64,000 nucleotides of DNA from Marinomonas sp. UCMA 3892 (GTDB lineage: Bacteria > Pseudomonadota > Gammaproteobacteria > Pseudomonadales > Marinomonadaceae). The stretch covers positions 186,001 through 250,000 of the forward strand of contig NZ_PTXN01000001.1 in the NCBI RefSeq assembly GCF_012726345.1. Direction: 5' to 3'. The notes under the pieces are model-generated. The model was not told the origin of the DNA. It worked only from the letters and a program-made list of their open reading frames with translations, and searched no databases. The first letter of the stretch is position 1. Each line of letters begins with the position of its first letter. This document shows, piece by piece, positions 7,849 to 18,465 of this stretch. The position numbers and the translations under genes were made by a program.

Positions 7849-8577
7849 ATGGCGATTAAAGTCGAAAGCAACGAAGCACTAGAAATTAAAACAAATTTAA
7901 CGCGAGTTACTCAGCAAGTAGATCAGCTTGTGCAGCAGTATCAGCGAGAGACTGGTAGTGTGCGTTTGTTAGCAGTCAGTAAGACGAAGCCGTTATCTGC
8001 GCTTGAAGCTGCTTATGCGGCAGGTCAGAGAGCCTTTGGTGAGAACTATGTGCAAGAAGCGGTGGATAAATTTCATGCTTTAGCACACTTGGTTGATATT
8101 GAATGGCACTTTATTGGACCAATTCAGTCGAACAAATCTCGTCTTATCGCAGAAACCATGCATTGGGTGCACTCTATTGACCGTGAGAAAATTGCTCGTC
8201 GTCTTAGTGAGCAGCGCCCTAAAGATTTACCGCCGCTCAATGTTTGCATTCAAGTGAATATTAGCGGTGAAGAAAGTAAGGCTGGAGTGGCTTTGTCTGA
8301 TTTAAATGACATGGTTGCTTTAATTACAGAGCTGCCTAATTTACGTCTTCGAGGTTTGATGGCGATTCCTGCTCCTCAAAAAAGTCATGAGGCACAATGT
8401 TTGGTTTATGAACCTTTGAGGCAAGCTTTTGTTGAATTATCCAAATCCGATAGCATGATAGATACCTTATCTATTGGCATGTCTGGAGATTTGCCCGCGG
8501 CGATTCAATCTGGCAGCACCATGGTTCGTGTTGGAACGGCGATTTTTGGTGAACGAGACTATTCCGCTAAAGCGTAA
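7849..8577 (+). CDS. yggS: YggS/PLPBP, pyridoxal-phosphate homeostasis protein
   Basis: A 242-aa single-domain TIM-barrel protein like the N-terminal domain of alanine racemase. It binds PLP without known catalysis and buffers vitamin B6 and amino-acid pools. The PLP lysine is Lys45 in RLLAVSKTKP. Other family blocks are FGENYVQEAVDK, WHFIGPIQSNK and the phosphate loop SIGMSGDLPAAI. ATG 7849 fits the family length (about 230-240) and lies downstream of the promoter; the longer frame from 7741 adds 36 non-conserved residues. The yggS-proC-yggT order is widely conserved. Confidence 0.94.
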   Translation: MAIKVESNEALEIKTNLTRVTQQVDQLVQQYQRETGSVRLLAVSKTKPLSALEAAYAAGQRAFGENYVQEAVDKFHALAHLVDIEWHFIGPIQSNKSRLIAETMHWVHSIDREKIARRLSEQRPKDLPPLNVCIQVNISGEESKAGVALSDLNDMVALITELPNLRLRGLMAIPAPQKSHEAQCLVYEPLRQAFVELSKSDSMIDTLSIGMSGDLPAAIQSGSTMVRVGTAIFGERDYSAKA

Positions 8578-8673
8578 TTCAGTTAAAGTATGAGCGATTT
8601 TGCATACCAGAGCATTTTTTGAATAAGTAGATGGATTATTGTCTGCTTAAATAACGAAAGAGTAGGATATAAA

Positions 8674-9501
8674 ATGACACCAAGTATTGCCTTTATCGGC
8701 GTGGGAAATATGGCAAAATCGATTTTTAGTGGCATGCTGGCAAATGGCTATCCTGCTGAGAAAATTATCGGTACGTCTAGAACACCAGAAAAACGTGAGT
8801 ACTATCGCGAGCAATATGGTATCTCCATGTTAGCGGATAATGATTCGGCTGTAAGTCAGGCTGATGTCGTGGTGTTGTGTGTTAAACCAGCACAAATGCA
8901 AGCCGTGGTGGAAGGTTTTTCATCTCATGTACGTGCAGGCCAATTATTTATTTCAGTGGCTGCGGGAATTGAGTTAGATTCGTTAGCTCATTGGTTAGGT
9001 AAACCAGTTGCTGTGGTTCGTAGTATGCCAAATACACCGTCACAACTTGGTGCTGGCATGACAGGATTAATTGCCAATGAGCACACAAATAGCGAGCAAA
9101 AGAACTGGGTAAGTGAACTATTTTCTAGCATTGGTAACTCTGTTTGGGTTGAAAATGAAGTTCACATGCACACGGTAACTAGTTTGTCGGGCAGTGCGCC
9201 TGCGTATTTCTTTCGTTTTATTGAAGCCATGGTTAAAAATGCTAAAGAACAAGGCTTAGACGAGGCAACAAGTCGTGAACTAGCCAGCAATGCTATGTTT
9301 GGCGCAGCACGAATGGTAATGGAACTAGACGAGCCTATTGCTCAATTGCGTAAGAATATTACTTCGCCAAAGGGAACAACAGAGCAAGCTTTGTTGTCTT
9401 TTGAGGCTGCTGATATTGATAAAATAGTCGCAGATGCAATGATGGCCTGCGTTAACCGATCAAAAGAAATGGCGGCAGACTTCGCTGCTAAGAAAGACTA
9501 A
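8674..9501 (+). CDS. proC: Pyrroline-5-carboxylate reductase
   Basis: Reduces pyrroline-5-carboxylate to proline with NAD(P)H, the last step of proline synthesis. At 275 aa it has the family length. The N-terminal Rossmann motif is FIGVGNMAKSIFSGML. The C-terminal dimer/active-site block is LSGSAPAYFFRFIEAM, followed by the TSPKGTTEQALLSFE signature. ATG is preceded by AGGAT. Its gene lies 96 bp after yggS and 16 bp before yggT. Confidence 0.96.
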   Translation: MTPSIAFIGVGNMAKSIFSGMLANGYPAEKIIGTSRTPEKREYYREQYGISMLADNDSAVSQADVVVLCVKPAQMQAVVEGFSSHVRAGQLFISVAAGIELDSLAHWLGKPVAVVRSMPNTPSQLGAGMTGLIANEHTNSEQKNWVSELFSSIGNSVWVENEVHMHTVTSLSGSAPAYFFRFIEAMVKNAKEQGLDEATSRELASNAMFGAARMVMELDEPIAQLRKNITSPKGTTEQALLSFEAADIDKIVADAMMACVNRSKEMAADFAAKKD

Positions 9502-9517
9502 TTAAGGACTATACACG

Positions 9518-10060
9518 ATGTATTCAGATCCATTTGTTATGCTCGTAAAGGTTATCTGTAATCTTTACTTATTTATTGTATTACTACGTTTAGTGCTTCA
9601 ATTGACCCGCGCGGATTTTTATAATCCAATTAGCCAAGGCATTGTGAAGGCGACAAGCCCTATCGTTTTACCTTTGCGAAAAGTCATTCCAGCCATTGGT
9701 CGGTTGGATACTGCATCTCTTGTGTTGGCGCTTGCAGTTCAGTTATTGACAGTATTCTTTATTGTGATGATTAAAGGTGTGGCGATATCACCTATCAGCT
9801 ATGCTATTTATACGTTTGCTGGCACCTTGTATCATTTGTTAGATTTGTATTTTTGGGCGATGCTTATTTCGGTTATTTTAAGTTGGGTAGCGCCAGGTGC
9901 AAATCACCCGGGAGCTATGTTAGTAGGGCAAATTACTGCTCCTTTATATCGTGCTTGCCAGCGAGTTATTCCAACTTTAGGTGGGCTAGATTTATCACCA
10001 ATTTTTATATTCCTTGCGATTTCTTTTTTGAAACAAGTACTAGCACCTTATAGTATTTAA
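9518..10060 (+). CDS. yggT: YggT family inner-membrane protein
   Basis: A 180-aa integral membrane protein with two YGGT repeats. The first spans residues 1-80 (LYLFIVLLRLVLQLTRADFYNPISQ) and the second about 100-178 (YFWAMLISVILSWVAPGANHPG). Each repeat contains an amphipathic PxxxxxRRxIPxxGxxDxS-like turn (VIPAIGRLDTAS and VIPTLGGLDLSP). The biochemical role is not established; relatives have been linked to osmotic stress and membrane protein placement. The start follows AAGGAC, 16 bp after proC. Confidence 0.9.
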   Translation: MYSDPFVMLVKVICNLYLFIVLLRLVLQLTRADFYNPISQGIVKATSPIVLPLRKVIPAIGRLDTASLVLALAVQLLTVFFIVMIKGVAISPISYAIYTFAGTLYHLLDLYFWAMLISVILSWVAPGANHPGAMLVGQITAPLYRACQRVIPTLGGLDLSPIFIFLAISFLKQVLAPYSI

Positions 10061-10082
10061 TATAATAAACACACTTAACCTT

Positions 10083-10713
<631 letters not shown>

Positions 10714-10771
10714 TTTCTGTTTTTTTACGTCCTGCTACATGATGGCGTTATAGATTATGTAGCGGTTTTAG

Positions 10772-11032
<261 letters not shown>

Positions 11033-11051
11033 CGAATAGGTTGTTATCGCT

Positions 11052-12788
11052 ATCGACACAAATAGTTTTATATTTTTAGCTGGAATACTGCTACTAGTCA
11101 GTATTCTAGCAAGTTCTTTTACCGTTCGTGTCGGCTTACCTTTATTGCTGGTTTTTCTCGGGATGGGAATGCTTGCTGGTGAAGAGGGATTAGGCCGTCT
11201 GGATTTCGACAATCCAAGTCTTGCCTTTTTTGTTGGTAATCTGGCTTTAGCCGTCATTCTTTTGGATGGTGGTATGCAGACTAAAACCAGCACTTTCCGA
11301 GTGGCTCTCTGGCCGTCTTTATCACTTGCTACTTTAGGTGTTGTGATTACAACTGCATCTGTTGGTGCTTTTGCAGCTTGGTTGTTAGACGTTAAGCTTA
11401 TTTACGGTCTGTTGCTTGGTGCTATTGTTGGTTCGACGGATGCCGCCGCGGTCTTTAGCTTATTGCGTAATAGTGGCGTTAAGTTGAATGAGCGAGTTGG
11501 TGGTACATTGGAAATAGAGTCTGGTGCCAACGACCCAATGGCTATTTTATTAGTCGTCATGCTTACTGGGCTATTGCAAAGTACTGATCAGTTAAGTGTT
11601 TTGGCTTTCTTAGGGCAAATGATTCAACAGTTTGCCATAGGTGGCGTGTTAGGTTTACTCGGCGGCAAGCTATTGTTAATGATTTTGCGTCGTGTTCCTT
11701 TGATCGAAGGCTTGTATGCACTTCTTATTATCTCATTTGGTTTAGCTGTATTCTCTGGCGTCAATATGATTGGCGGCAGTGGTTTTCTTGCTGTTTATTT
11801 GGTTGGTTTGAGCGTTGGTAACGGACGAATTAAACAACAAGAAGCTATTTCTCAAGTAATGGATGGCTTGGCTTGGTTAGCTCAAGCTGGCATGTTCTTG
11901 TTATTGGGATTGTTGGTTACACCGTCTAGCCTTTTGACTCATGGTTGGCAAGCTGTTGCAATTGCTTCATTTCTAATTTTCGTCGCTCGACCTGTGGCAG
12001 TGATGATCTGTTTATTGCCATTTGATTTCCGTTGGCCCGAGCGTCTTTATATTAGTTGGGTTGGTTTGCGCGGTGCCGTGCCGATTGTATTGGCACTTTA
12101 TCCTGTCATCGCTGGTCTTTCCAATTCGGAGTTGTTGTTCGAAATCACCTTTACTGTAGTACTGATTTCCTTGTTGCTACAGGGGTCGACCGTTCCACAA
12201 GTGGCGCGATGGTTAAAGATTGTTGTTCCTCCAGCACCTGCGCCAACGACGAGTTTCTCTTTGATCAACGATGCAGATTCGAATCATTCCCTAGAGTTAT
12301 ATGAGTTTTTGGTTCAGGCGGAAGGTGTTCGAATTCCAGCTTCTATCGTGCAAAATGTGCCGAGTGCGACTGTGTCTACGCCTCAGCTGGTATCGCTTGT
12401 TCGCGATCAAAAGCCAATAGTGGTAAATGCAGATACTGAACTTAAATCAGGCGATAGAATTTGGATGTTATTGCATCCTGGCGACGTGAATGATGTTGCA
12501 CAGATCTTTTCTCATAAAGCATCTGCGTCATTTTTATTGCAGAACTTCTTTGGTGAGTTTGCTATTCGTGGTGATGCCTCTTTGATTGATCTAGCGAAAG
12601 TGTACGGTGTGCCTGTTGATGGTATTGATGAAGCCGACACTGCCGCTGAATTGTTGCAGCGTCAGCTTGGTAAACATCTAGTTGTCGGTGACCGAGTACG
12701 TTTTGGTAATATTCGCCTTACCATTAGGCAGATGGATGGCAACCAGGTAGAAATTATTGGGCTTAAATTGCAAGATAAGCAAGTCTGA
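11052..12788 (+). CDS. cvrA: CPA1-type K+(Na+)/H+ antiporter, CvrA/NhaP2-like
   Basis: An inner-membrane cation/proton antiporter. The N-terminal two thirds is the multi-helix Na_H_Exchanger domain (LLDGGMQTKTSTFRVALWPSLSLATLG, then GSTDAAAVFSLL, then ESGANDPMA with the transport Asp). A C-terminal cytoplasmic TrkA_C-like part follows (SGDRIWMLLHPGDV), then a hydrophilic tail. The conserved N-terminus is encoded from 11052 (IDTNSFIFLAGILLL), giving 578 aa, the length I recall for E. coli CvrA. No ATG, GTG or TTG exists in frame between the stop at 11037 and the TTG at 11145. Initiation is therefore probably at ATC 11052 (or ATC 11046), or the start codon is mutated. The TTG at 11145 would delete the first helix. 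Confidence 0.85.
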   Translation: MDTNSFIFLAGILLLVSILASSFTVRVGLPLLLVFLGMGMLAGEEGLGRLDFDNPSLAFFVGNLALAVILLDGGMQTKTSTFRVALWPSLSLATLGVVITTASVGAFAAWLLDVKLIYGLLLGAIVGSTDAAAVFSLLRNSGVKLNERVGGTLEIESGANDPMAILLVVMLTGLLQSTDQLSVLAFLGQMIQQFAIGGVLGLLGGKLLLMILRRVPLIEGLYALLIISFGLAVFSGVNMIGGSGFLAVYLVGLSVGNGRIKQQEAISQVMDGLAWLAQAGMFLLLGLLVTPSSLLTHGWQAVAIASFLIFVARPVAVMICLLPFDFRWPERLYISWVGLRGAVPIVLALYPVIAGLSNSELLFEITFTVVLISLLLQGSTVPQVARWLKIVVPPAPAPTTSFSLINDADSNHSLELYEFLVQAEGVRIPASIVQNVPSATVSTPQLVSLVRDQKPIVVNADTELKSGDRIWMLLHPGDVNDVAQIFSHKASASFLLQNFFGEFAIRGDASLIDLAKVYGVPVDGIDEADTAAELLQRQLGKHLVVGDRVRFGNIRLTIRQMDGNQVEIIGLKLQDKQV

Positions 12789-12833
12789 GACCTTTGCACG
12801 ACTACTGTGCTTGTTACATCGTGAAAAGGTCTC
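12787..12833. terminator. Long hairpin between the convergent antiporter and channel genes
   Basis: GAGACCTTT (12787-12795) pairs with AAAGGTCTC (12825-12833), and after one mismatch CACG pairs with CGTG. The stem begins inside the antiporter stop codon. No good U-run follows, so it may be a Rho-independent stop of low efficiency or an mRNA 3'-end stabiliser. Confidence 0.45.
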
Positions 12834-12856
12834 TTGAACACCCATTTCTAAGTTTT

Positions 12857-13960
12857 CTATTCGTTAAAAAACAGACCAATTTCAGCTAATGACGGAATCT
12901 CTTGGTCGTCGTTGATGAGGACAATCAGTCCTTGTGCATCGATGAGTGAATAGGTTTGCGGATGGGTGATAATATCCCCGTCTTTATTGACATACCCGAG
13001 TGCCGTGCCAACATCCTTTTGGATTAAGGTCGTGACGATTTTTGCCCACGTCACGCCGGTTATCTCCACATCAAGACGAATCGTATGATCTCCTTGGTGA
13101 CGGAACAAATCTTCCAGCACTTGCTCTGTTCCCGGAGCAATCAATGACCGCACTAGCATTTCAGGATAGGCTCTCACAGGGCGTATGACCGCGTTTGCGC
13201 CAGCGGCCTTGAATCGTGGTCGATTAGAGTCATTAATCGCCTCAGCCATCACGAAGGCCGATGTATTTAACGCTTGAACGCGATGCAAGGCATCAAAGGT
13301 TAAACTGTCTGAGTGGCTGTCCTGAGCATCCTGGCAAAGTACAATAATGTATTTCGCCTTGTGAGTCCCTGCTGACTCCAACATACCATCTGCTAGAGCA
13401 TCGCCAGTATGATGAACCACGCCTTGTGATCTTAGATCAAGTGGTAGTCCTTCAGGAAATGCTTTCGTTAGAATTTGGATTGGAACGTCGATTAGTTCTG
13501 GTGTCTGGCTGATTTGACTAATCAGCAAGCCTAAATAACGCTCTGCATCGTACTTTGGTGTATTGATGATAAGTATATGGTTTTGCATGTCGTCCCATCT
13601 CATACGGCCTTTGATACGCATTTCTTTGCGCGTTAGCCTGATTTCAACATAGTCACTGGCGATTTGTGCGAGTAAGGTGATTCCCATGCCATAAATTAAG
13701 ACAATGGTCGAAAACTGCCCCCAAAAAGTCGCCGCAGAAATATCACCGTAACCTGTGGTGCTGGCTGATGTCATAGTCAGCCAGAAGGCTTGCCACCAAT
13801 TTAAGTCTTCAAAAAACACCATCGCCAAACTGTGCAGCGCGATCACACCGGCTAACAATATAAGGCGTTTTTTCAAATCCCCCGATTCATGCAGATGCAC
13901 TTTTTTTCGAAATTGACGACGGCTATTTTTTTTCTTCAAGAGCAGTGAAAGAGAATTCAT
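12857..13960 (-). CDS. Kch-like potassium channel with RCK/TrkA-N domain
   Basis: A 367-aa ion-channel protein. A basic N-terminal tail is followed by a first helix (LILLAGVIALHSLAMVFF) and a pore loop with the K+ selectivity filter TTGYGD at residues 68-73. The second helix is FSTIVLIYGMGITLLAQI. From about residue 120 there is a cytoplasmic TrkA-N/RCK-like domain (HILIINTPKYDAERYLG, AKYIIVLCQDAQDSHSD). The C-terminal region resembles the Castor/Pollux-like RCK layout. It probably conducts K+ under ligand control. It is convergent with the cation antiporter, 68 bp away, so both transporters of this locus concern monovalent cations. Confidence 0.85.
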   Translation of the reverse strand: MNSLSLLLKKKNSRRQFRKKVHLHESGDLKKRLILLAGVIALHSLAMVFFEDLNWWQAFWLTMTSASTTGYGDISAATFWGQFSTIVLIYGMGITLLAQIASDYVEIRLTRKEMRIKGRMRWDDMQNHILIINTPKYDAERYLGLLISQISQTPELIDVPIQILTKAFPEGLPLDLRSQGVVHHTGDALADGMLESAGTHKAKYIIVLCQDAQDSHSDSLTFDALHRVQALNTSAFVMAEAINDSNRPRFKAAGANAVIRPVRAYPEMLVRSLIAPGTEQVLEDLFRHQGDHTIRLDVEITGVTWAKIVTTLIQKDVGTALGYVNKDGDIITHPQTYSLIDAQGLIVLINDDQEIPSLAEIGLFFNE

Positions 13961-13974
13961 CGTACCTCGGTTGG

Positions 13975-14448
13975 TTATTTGCTATCAGCAGGCATGGCAT
14001 AACCCAGCTGACGCCAAGATTCGTATACCATCACAGCAACGGTATTGGATAGGTTCAAGCTGCGAGAATTCGCTTGCATCGGCAAACGTAAGCGCTGAGC
14101 GGGTGGCAAGGCCTCGATAAACTCTGCAGGCAATCCGCGAGTCTCAGGCCCAAACACCAACACATCATTTTCAGCAAAGCTTGCTTCACTGTGCGTATGG
14201 CTGCCCTTTGTTGTCAACGCGTAGATAGTGCCAATCTCGTTTTGATCAACAAATGCCTGAAAGTCTGGATAGCGTTTTAGCCGCGTGAACTCATGATAAT
14301 CTAACCCGGCTCGACGCAATTTCTTATCTTCAAGCTCAAAGCCAAGCGGCTCGATAAGGTGAAGATGATAGCCAGTGTTAGCGCATAATCGAATAACATT
14401 GCCTGTATTAGGCGGAATCTCTGGTTGGTAAAGTACGATGTGAAGCAT
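13975..14448 (-). CDS. trmL: tRNA (cytidine(34)-2'-O)-methyltransferase TrmL
   Basis: A minimal 157-aa SPOUT methyltransferase that 2'-O-methylates the wobble base of tRNA-Leu isoacceptors. The knot motifs are visible: [20 protein letters not shown] at the N-terminus, [10 protein letters not shown] in the middle and the SAM-binding [19 protein letters not shown] near the C-terminus. AAGGAGA precedes the ATG. It is transcribed with the channel gene, 14 bp downstream. Confidence 0.95.
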   Translation of the reverse strand: MLHIVLYQPEIPPNTGNVIRLCANTGYHLHLIEPLGFELEDKKLRRAGLDYHEFTRLKRYPDFQAFVDQNEIGTIYALTTKGSHTHSEASFAENDVLVFGPETRGLPAEFIEALPPAQRLRLPMQANSRSLNLSNTVAVMVYESWRQLGYAMPADSK

Positions 14449-14528
14449 TGGTTTATCTCCTTGATATAGGAAGATAATACCAGACGAGCAGAAGAAACTA
14501 AGTTTTTAATTTTTTTTCAAAAAAACTA

Positions 14529-14556
14529 TTGACCAAAAAAAAGGTTTCTCTATAAT
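14529..14556 (+). promoter_or_regulatory. Sigma-70 promoter of tRNA-Phe
   Basis: TTGACC (14529-14534) and a consensus TATAAT (14551-14556) are 16 bp apart, with a GC-rich CGCCCC discriminator just downstream, typical of stable-RNA promoters under stringent control. The tRNA begins 11 bp after the -10. Confidence 0.8.
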
Positions 14557-14567
14557 ACGCCCCACTT

Positions 14568-14643
14568 GCCCAGATAGCTCAGTCGGTAGAGCAGAGGATT
14601 GAAAATCCTCGTGTCGGCGGTTCGATTCCGTCTCTGGGCACCA
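14568..14643 (+). tRNA. tRNA-Phe (GAA)
   Basis: A 76-nt cloverleaf. The acceptor stem GCCCAGA pairs with TCTGGGC, the D-arm contains AGCTCAGTCGGTAGAGC, the anticodon loop TTGAAAA holds GAA, and the T-arm contains GGTTCGATTCC. The CCA end is encoded. No integrase or duplicated 3' fragment was found near it, so it does not look like an occupied attachment site. Confidence 0.97.
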
Positions 14644-14693
14644 TATGCTCATCATTTGCTTCTCTTCTCTCGCGTATATTCAGTTAATGATTT

Positions 14694-14708
14694 ATTACAT
14701 AACGTAAC
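14694..14708. promoter_or_regulatory. Putative regulator site ATTACATAACGTAAC
   Basis: This 15-mer lies 35 bp upstream of the longest histidine-kinase start. It matches 12 of 15 positions of the perfect palindrome GTTACG-TGA-CGTAAC found upstream of the REC-CheC gene at 28392. A shared transcription factor is possible. Confidence 0.3.
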
Positions 14709-14742
14709 CAATATTAAATCTTAAAAACTCGTTGTTTTAGCT

Positions 14743-17700
14743 ATGCTTAGACCATCTTTGATGGAGCAAGTGGATATGATGAGAGTGATGACGGTAGTCG
14801 CTTTAACTGCGTTGGGGTATTTTATCCTTGGCGTTGTGGGGTTGGCTGTTGCTATTTCACCGGGGTACTCAACGATTATTTGGCCAGCTTCTGGTTTTGC
14901 GGTTGTGGCTTCTATCTTTTTTCCTAAGCAAGCGCCGTTCGGTATTTTCCTAGGTTCTTTGTTACTAAACATTGGTGCGACTTGGGTTAATCATCATGTT
15001 TTTGCTTGGTCTCTTCCTGCTCTTATTGCTTTTGGCTCGACGTTGCAGTCTTTTGTTGGTGGCTATTTAGTCCGCCGTTTTATAGGTGTGCCTTTCCAAT
15101 TTCATCGTACTGGCTTAGTGGTTAGGTTTATCTTTTTAGCCGGTGTCTTGTCCACCTTGATTAGTGCTAGTGTCGGCTCGGCTTCGTTGTTTTCTTTTGG
15201 CATCATTGGTAAGGCGGAATTTCTAACCAATTGGCTGGTTTGGTGGGGTGGTGACATGATCGGCGTTCTTGTCATGGTGCCTTGGTTAGCCGTGTGTTTC
15301 CCCCAATATTTTGGTAATAAATTTGATCATCCGCTGCGATTAATCGGCGGTTTTTTAACTGTGTTGGTAATTACGATTGTTCTGTCTTGGGGAAGCAGTT
15401 ATTCGGAATGGAACAAGCAATCGAGAGAGTTTCGTTCTAATGCTGAATTGTTAGAAGTGCTGCTTAATAATCGAATTAAAAACAGTGTGGATATGCTGCA
15501 TAGCTTTGTTGGTTTGATAAACGGTAGTGAGCAGATTGAGGCGAATGAGTTTGAGCTTTTTGCTGACAGTGTAATGCGACGAGATGATTCCATTTTGGGG
15601 GTGTCATTAAACTTTGCCGTGGCTGGAAAGGATATTGCTAGCTTTGAGCAAGTGATTCAAAAAAATTATCCAGATGATATTTTTCTTGTGAAGGAAAGGG
15701 ACAGCGAAGGCAAGCTTAGGGCCGTTACGCCTAGAGCCCGGCACATTGTGGTGACCTTTATTAGTCCCCTACAGAGCAATAAAGCGGCATTAGGTTATGA
15801 CGTTTATTCGCAAGCCGATCGACGTTTTGCCTTAGATAATGCGATTTCTCTTCGTGAAGCTTATCCAACAGCGCCACTTAAGTTGGTTCAAAACTCAAAT
15901 GGAATATTGCTCTTTTTGCCTTTTTTTGATCGAAAAACAGATGCCTTTTTAGGCGTTGCTACAGCGGTTATTGAATTGGATGTGTTAACCGAAACGATTG
16001 TTAAGCAAGGGCTTCTCCCCAATACTGAGCTCTACTTGGTCGATACTGACAATGGAACATCCAAGCCTATTATCGTGACAAAAAATACGGCAGCTCATTT
16101 GTCTGCAGAAGAATTGGTTGCTCGTTACTACGCCGGTGAATTTCATCATGCGGTTAATTTCGTTATTAATGTCGGTGGCAAAAACTGGCAGTTGTATCAA
16201 GTTAGTGACAATTATTTTTTCAAACAGCCTTGGATCGTAAAATTCGTTTTAGCTTGTGGTTTTTTATTCACGGGTTTATTTGGTTGGTTTTTATTGATTG
16301 TGAGTAGCCATACAGCGGAAGTTGAAAATCGAGTGAGATTAAGGACGCGAGATTTGCAGTTGGCAAACGAGCATTTAAAAGCGTCTGAACTAGAGCAGAG
16401 TAAAGCCAAAGAAGAAGCGCAAGAAGCCAACCGCGCTAAGAGTGAGTTTTTGGCAAATATGAGCCATGAAATTCGTACGCCATTAAATGGCGTTATTGGT
16501 TGTTTGTCTTTGTTGATGAATACGAAACTGCAGCCTGACCAGTCGAATTTAGCAAAAATATCTCAGCAGAGTGCGGAATCCTTGCTGGATATTATTAATG
16601 ATATTTTAGATTTGTCTAAGATTGAAATGGGAACCTTAGTGTTAGACAAGCAAGAGTTTGAGTTACGTGCGTTAATTGAAGAAGTGACCAATATTTTTGT
16701 TTTAAAAGCCGAAGAAAAGGGCATTGTATTAAATTCGCCAACGACACCTATTCCTAATGTTACGTTGTTTGGAGATAGATTACGCATCAAGCAAGTATTG
16801 GTTAATTTGATGGGTAATGCGGTTAAATTTACTCAAGAAGGTGAAGTGGCGTTGCGATTTGCGATTGAGCCGCTAGCAGATGATAGTGTTATTCTGCGTA
16901 TTGTTATTGAAGACTCTGGGATTGGCATTTCTAAAGAGAATCAAAGCCATTTATTCCAGCGTTTTAAGCAGGCTGATGGTTCTACTACTCGCAAGTTTGG
17001 TGGCTCTGGATTAGGTTTAGCGATCAGTAAAGAGATTATCCAAGCCATGGATGGTGAAATAGGTTTAAACTCAGTAGAAGGTCAAGGTTCATCATTTTGG
17101 TTTCGTATACCACTCTCTGTGGTTTCGACTGCAGAGCAGGCTCCCATTGTGACTGATGGCACAGAACAAGCTGTTAGAGTGACGTTAATTTATGCGAATA
17201 AAACGGGTCGTGAATATGTTGCTGCATTGCTTGATTCATTTGGTGTCATTTACAATACTTATGACAGTGTTACTGGTGCGCTTGCTGATAGTGAATGGAT
17301 AGGAAATTGTATATTACTGGACTCAGATGTCGTATCGGCTGTTTCTGAATTAGAAGTGTTCTGTAAGAAGAATGCGATTAAGCAAGTATTACTACAAGGA
17401 CGTTCAAGTATGGATTTTGATAAAGAGAAGTACGATGCTTCTTTAACGAAACCCGTATTTCAGCAGCCGTTATTGGACGTTCTTGAAAATCTAAAACAGT
17501 TAGTTGAAGGAGAATCCGTGATGGCGGCGAAAGACGTAGAAAAAACACCAGATGGTCGGCCAATATTTACAGCCAAAGTTCTATTGGCGGAAGACAATTT
17601 AACTAACCAGATTGTTGCTCGTGGTTTATTAAATTTATATGGCGTAGAAGTTGTGGTGGCGGAAAACGGTCAGAAAGCTGTTGAGCAAGCCCAATCAACT

Positions 17701-17940
17701 CAATTTGATATGATCTTCATGGATTGCCAGATGCCGGTAATGGATGGTTATGAAGCGACTCGAACTATTCGCCAGTTTACCGATGCTCAAACGCCTTCCG
17801 ATGTAGCAATTGTTGCTCTTAGTGCTAATGCCATGAAAGGCGATGAAGACGAATGTTTTGCAGCTGGCATGAATGATCATATTGCTAAACCGATTTCACA
17901 AGATAAATTGATCGCAATACTCACAAAATGGCTTCCTTAG
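14743..17940 (+). CDS. Hybrid sensor histidine kinase, MASE1 / CHASE-like / HisKA / HATPase / receiver
   Basis: A 1065-aa membrane kinase. Residues about 10-215 form a MASE1-like multi-helix domain ([23 protein letters not shown]). About 225-490 is a periplasmic CHASE-like sensor ending in a helix ([18 protein letters not shown]). The HisKA H-box [10 protein letters not shown] has the phospho-acceptor His575. HATPase boxes are [14 protein letters not shown] and [13 protein letters not shown]. Residues about 810-920 look like a receiver pseudo-domain. About 943-1062 is a true receiver ([10 protein letters not shown], phospho-acceptor Asp994, final KP). The true start may be ATG 14776, with GGAG 9 nt upstream. 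A separate Hpt gene follows, so a multistep phosphorelay is likely; no response regulator is adjacent. Confidence 0.88.
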   Translation: MLRPSLMEQVDMMRVMTVVALTALGYFILGVVGLAVAISPGYSTIIWPASGFAVVASIFFPKQAPFGIFLGSLLLNIGATWVNHHVFAWSLPALIAFGSTLQSFVGGYLVRRFIGVPFQFHRTGLVVRFIFLAGVLSTLISASVGSASLFSFGIIGKAEFLTNWLVWWGGDMIGVLVMVPWLAVCFPQYFGNKFDHPLRLIGGFLTVLVITIVLSWGSSYSEWNKQSREFRSNAELLEVLLNNRIKNSVDMLHSFVGLINGSEQIEANEFELFADSVMRRDDSILGVSLNFAVAGKDIASFEQVIQKNYPDDIFLVKERDSEGKLRAVTPRARHIVVTFISPLQSNKAALGYDVYSQADRRFALDNAISLREAYPTAPLKLVQNSNGILLFLPFFDRKTDAFLGVATAVIELDVLTETIVKQGLLPNTELYLVDTDNGTSKPIIVTKNTAAHLSAEELVARYYAGEFHHAVNFVINVGGKNWQLYQVSDNYFFKQPWIVKFVLACGFLFTGLFGWFLLIVSSHTAEVENRVRLRTRDLQLANEHLKASELEQSKAKEEAQEANRAKSEFLANMSHEIRTPLNGVIGCLSLLMNTKLQPDQSNLAKISQQSAESLLDIINDILDLSKIEMGTLVLDKQEFELRALIEEVTNIFVLKAEEKGIVLNSPTTPIPNVTLFGDRLRIKQVLVNLMGNAVKFTQEGEVALRFAIEPLADDSVILRIVIEDSGIGISKENQSHLFQRFKQADGSTTRKFGGSGLGLAISKEIIQAMDGEIGLNSVEGQGSSFWFRIPLSVVSTAEQAPIVTDGTEQAVRVTLIYANKTGREYVAALLDSFGVIYNTYDSVTGALADSEWIGNCILLDSDVVSAVSELEVFCKKNAIKQVLLQGRSSMDFDKEKYDASLTKPVFQQPLLDVLENLKQLVEGESVMAAKDVEKTPDGRPIFTAKVLLAEDNLTNQIVARGLLNLYGVEVVVAENGQKAVEQAQSTQFDMIFMDCQMPVMDGYEATRTIRQFTDAQTPSDVAIVALSANAMKGDEDECFAAGMNDHIAKPISQDKLIAILTKWLP

Positions 17941-17970
17941 GGAGTAGTATTGAGATGGAGATTCTTTGTC

Positions 17971-18318
17971 ATGTTTGAGCCTAAGGTATTTGATAATACA
18001 GATTACGAGAGTCGTTTGGCCTACAACCACGAATTAATGACATTGGTTGCTGTGGAGTTTGTTAAAGAAGCAACGACTTTGTTAGGAGTGCTGCAGGCTC
18101 ATATGGCTGATGAGGATTGGGATAATTTTGCTCTTGTGGCGCATCGTTTAAAAGGTGCTGCGTTGGAAGTGTCTGGTTATCGTTTTTGTCGATTAATTGC
18201 GGAGATGGAAAAACTTTCAATAAAGCGTGAAAGTGGTCTGCTTCCGACGCGCTGTCTGGCTTTGAATAAAGAGTTTGAGGCCTTAGTGCTTGCCCTTAAT
18301 CAAGAAGTTTTGCGTTAA
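17971..18318 (+). CDS. Hpt (histidine phosphotransfer) domain protein
   Basis: A 115-aa all-helical phosphotransfer protein. The Hpt signature is AHRLKGAALEVSGY, whose His accepts phosphate from a receiver. It starts 31 bp after the hybrid kinase and probably relays phosphate from receiver Asp994 to an unlinked response regulator. I chose ATG 17971 with GGAG 10 nt upstream; a TTG at 17950 would add seven residues and also has a GGAG. The N-terminal MFEPKVFDN precedes the helical bundle. Confidence 0.82.
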   Translation: MFEPKVFDNTDYESRLAYNHELMTLVAVEFVKEATTLLGVLQAHMADEDWDNFALVAHRLKGAALEVSGYRFCRLIAEMEKLSIKRESGLLPTRCLALNKEFEALVLALNQEVLR

Positions 18319-18429
18319 ATTTTATCTAATAGATCTTTTAATAACCTTTCATAGTGCTTTCGTTTTCACTTATTTTTCTTTCATTTCTGCTGTTTTTGCC
18401 TATCTTTCTTCTGTTTATTCGTTAAAAAA

Positions 18430-18465
18430 GTTTCATTTGAATTGCAATTGTATTTCAAATGAAAC
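18430..18465. promoter_or_regulatory. Operator of the ugp operon: inverted repeat GTTTCATTTGAA-N12-TTCAAATGAAAC
   Basis: Perfect 12-bp arms (18430-18441, 18454-18465) with a 12-nt centre lie 83 bp upstream of the ugpB start. An extra half-site-like GTGAAAC lies at 18481-18487. TTTCA-type repeats are usual for DeoR-family repressors, and one is encoded in this operon at 23575. No U-run follows, so it is not a terminator. The rest of the 18319-18547 gap is T-rich and shows no gene. Confidence 0.6.

Noticed and set aside
14568..14800. tRNA-Phe as an integration site of a genomic island
   Set aside because: There is no integrase, no repeated 3' tRNA end and no change of gene type nearby.
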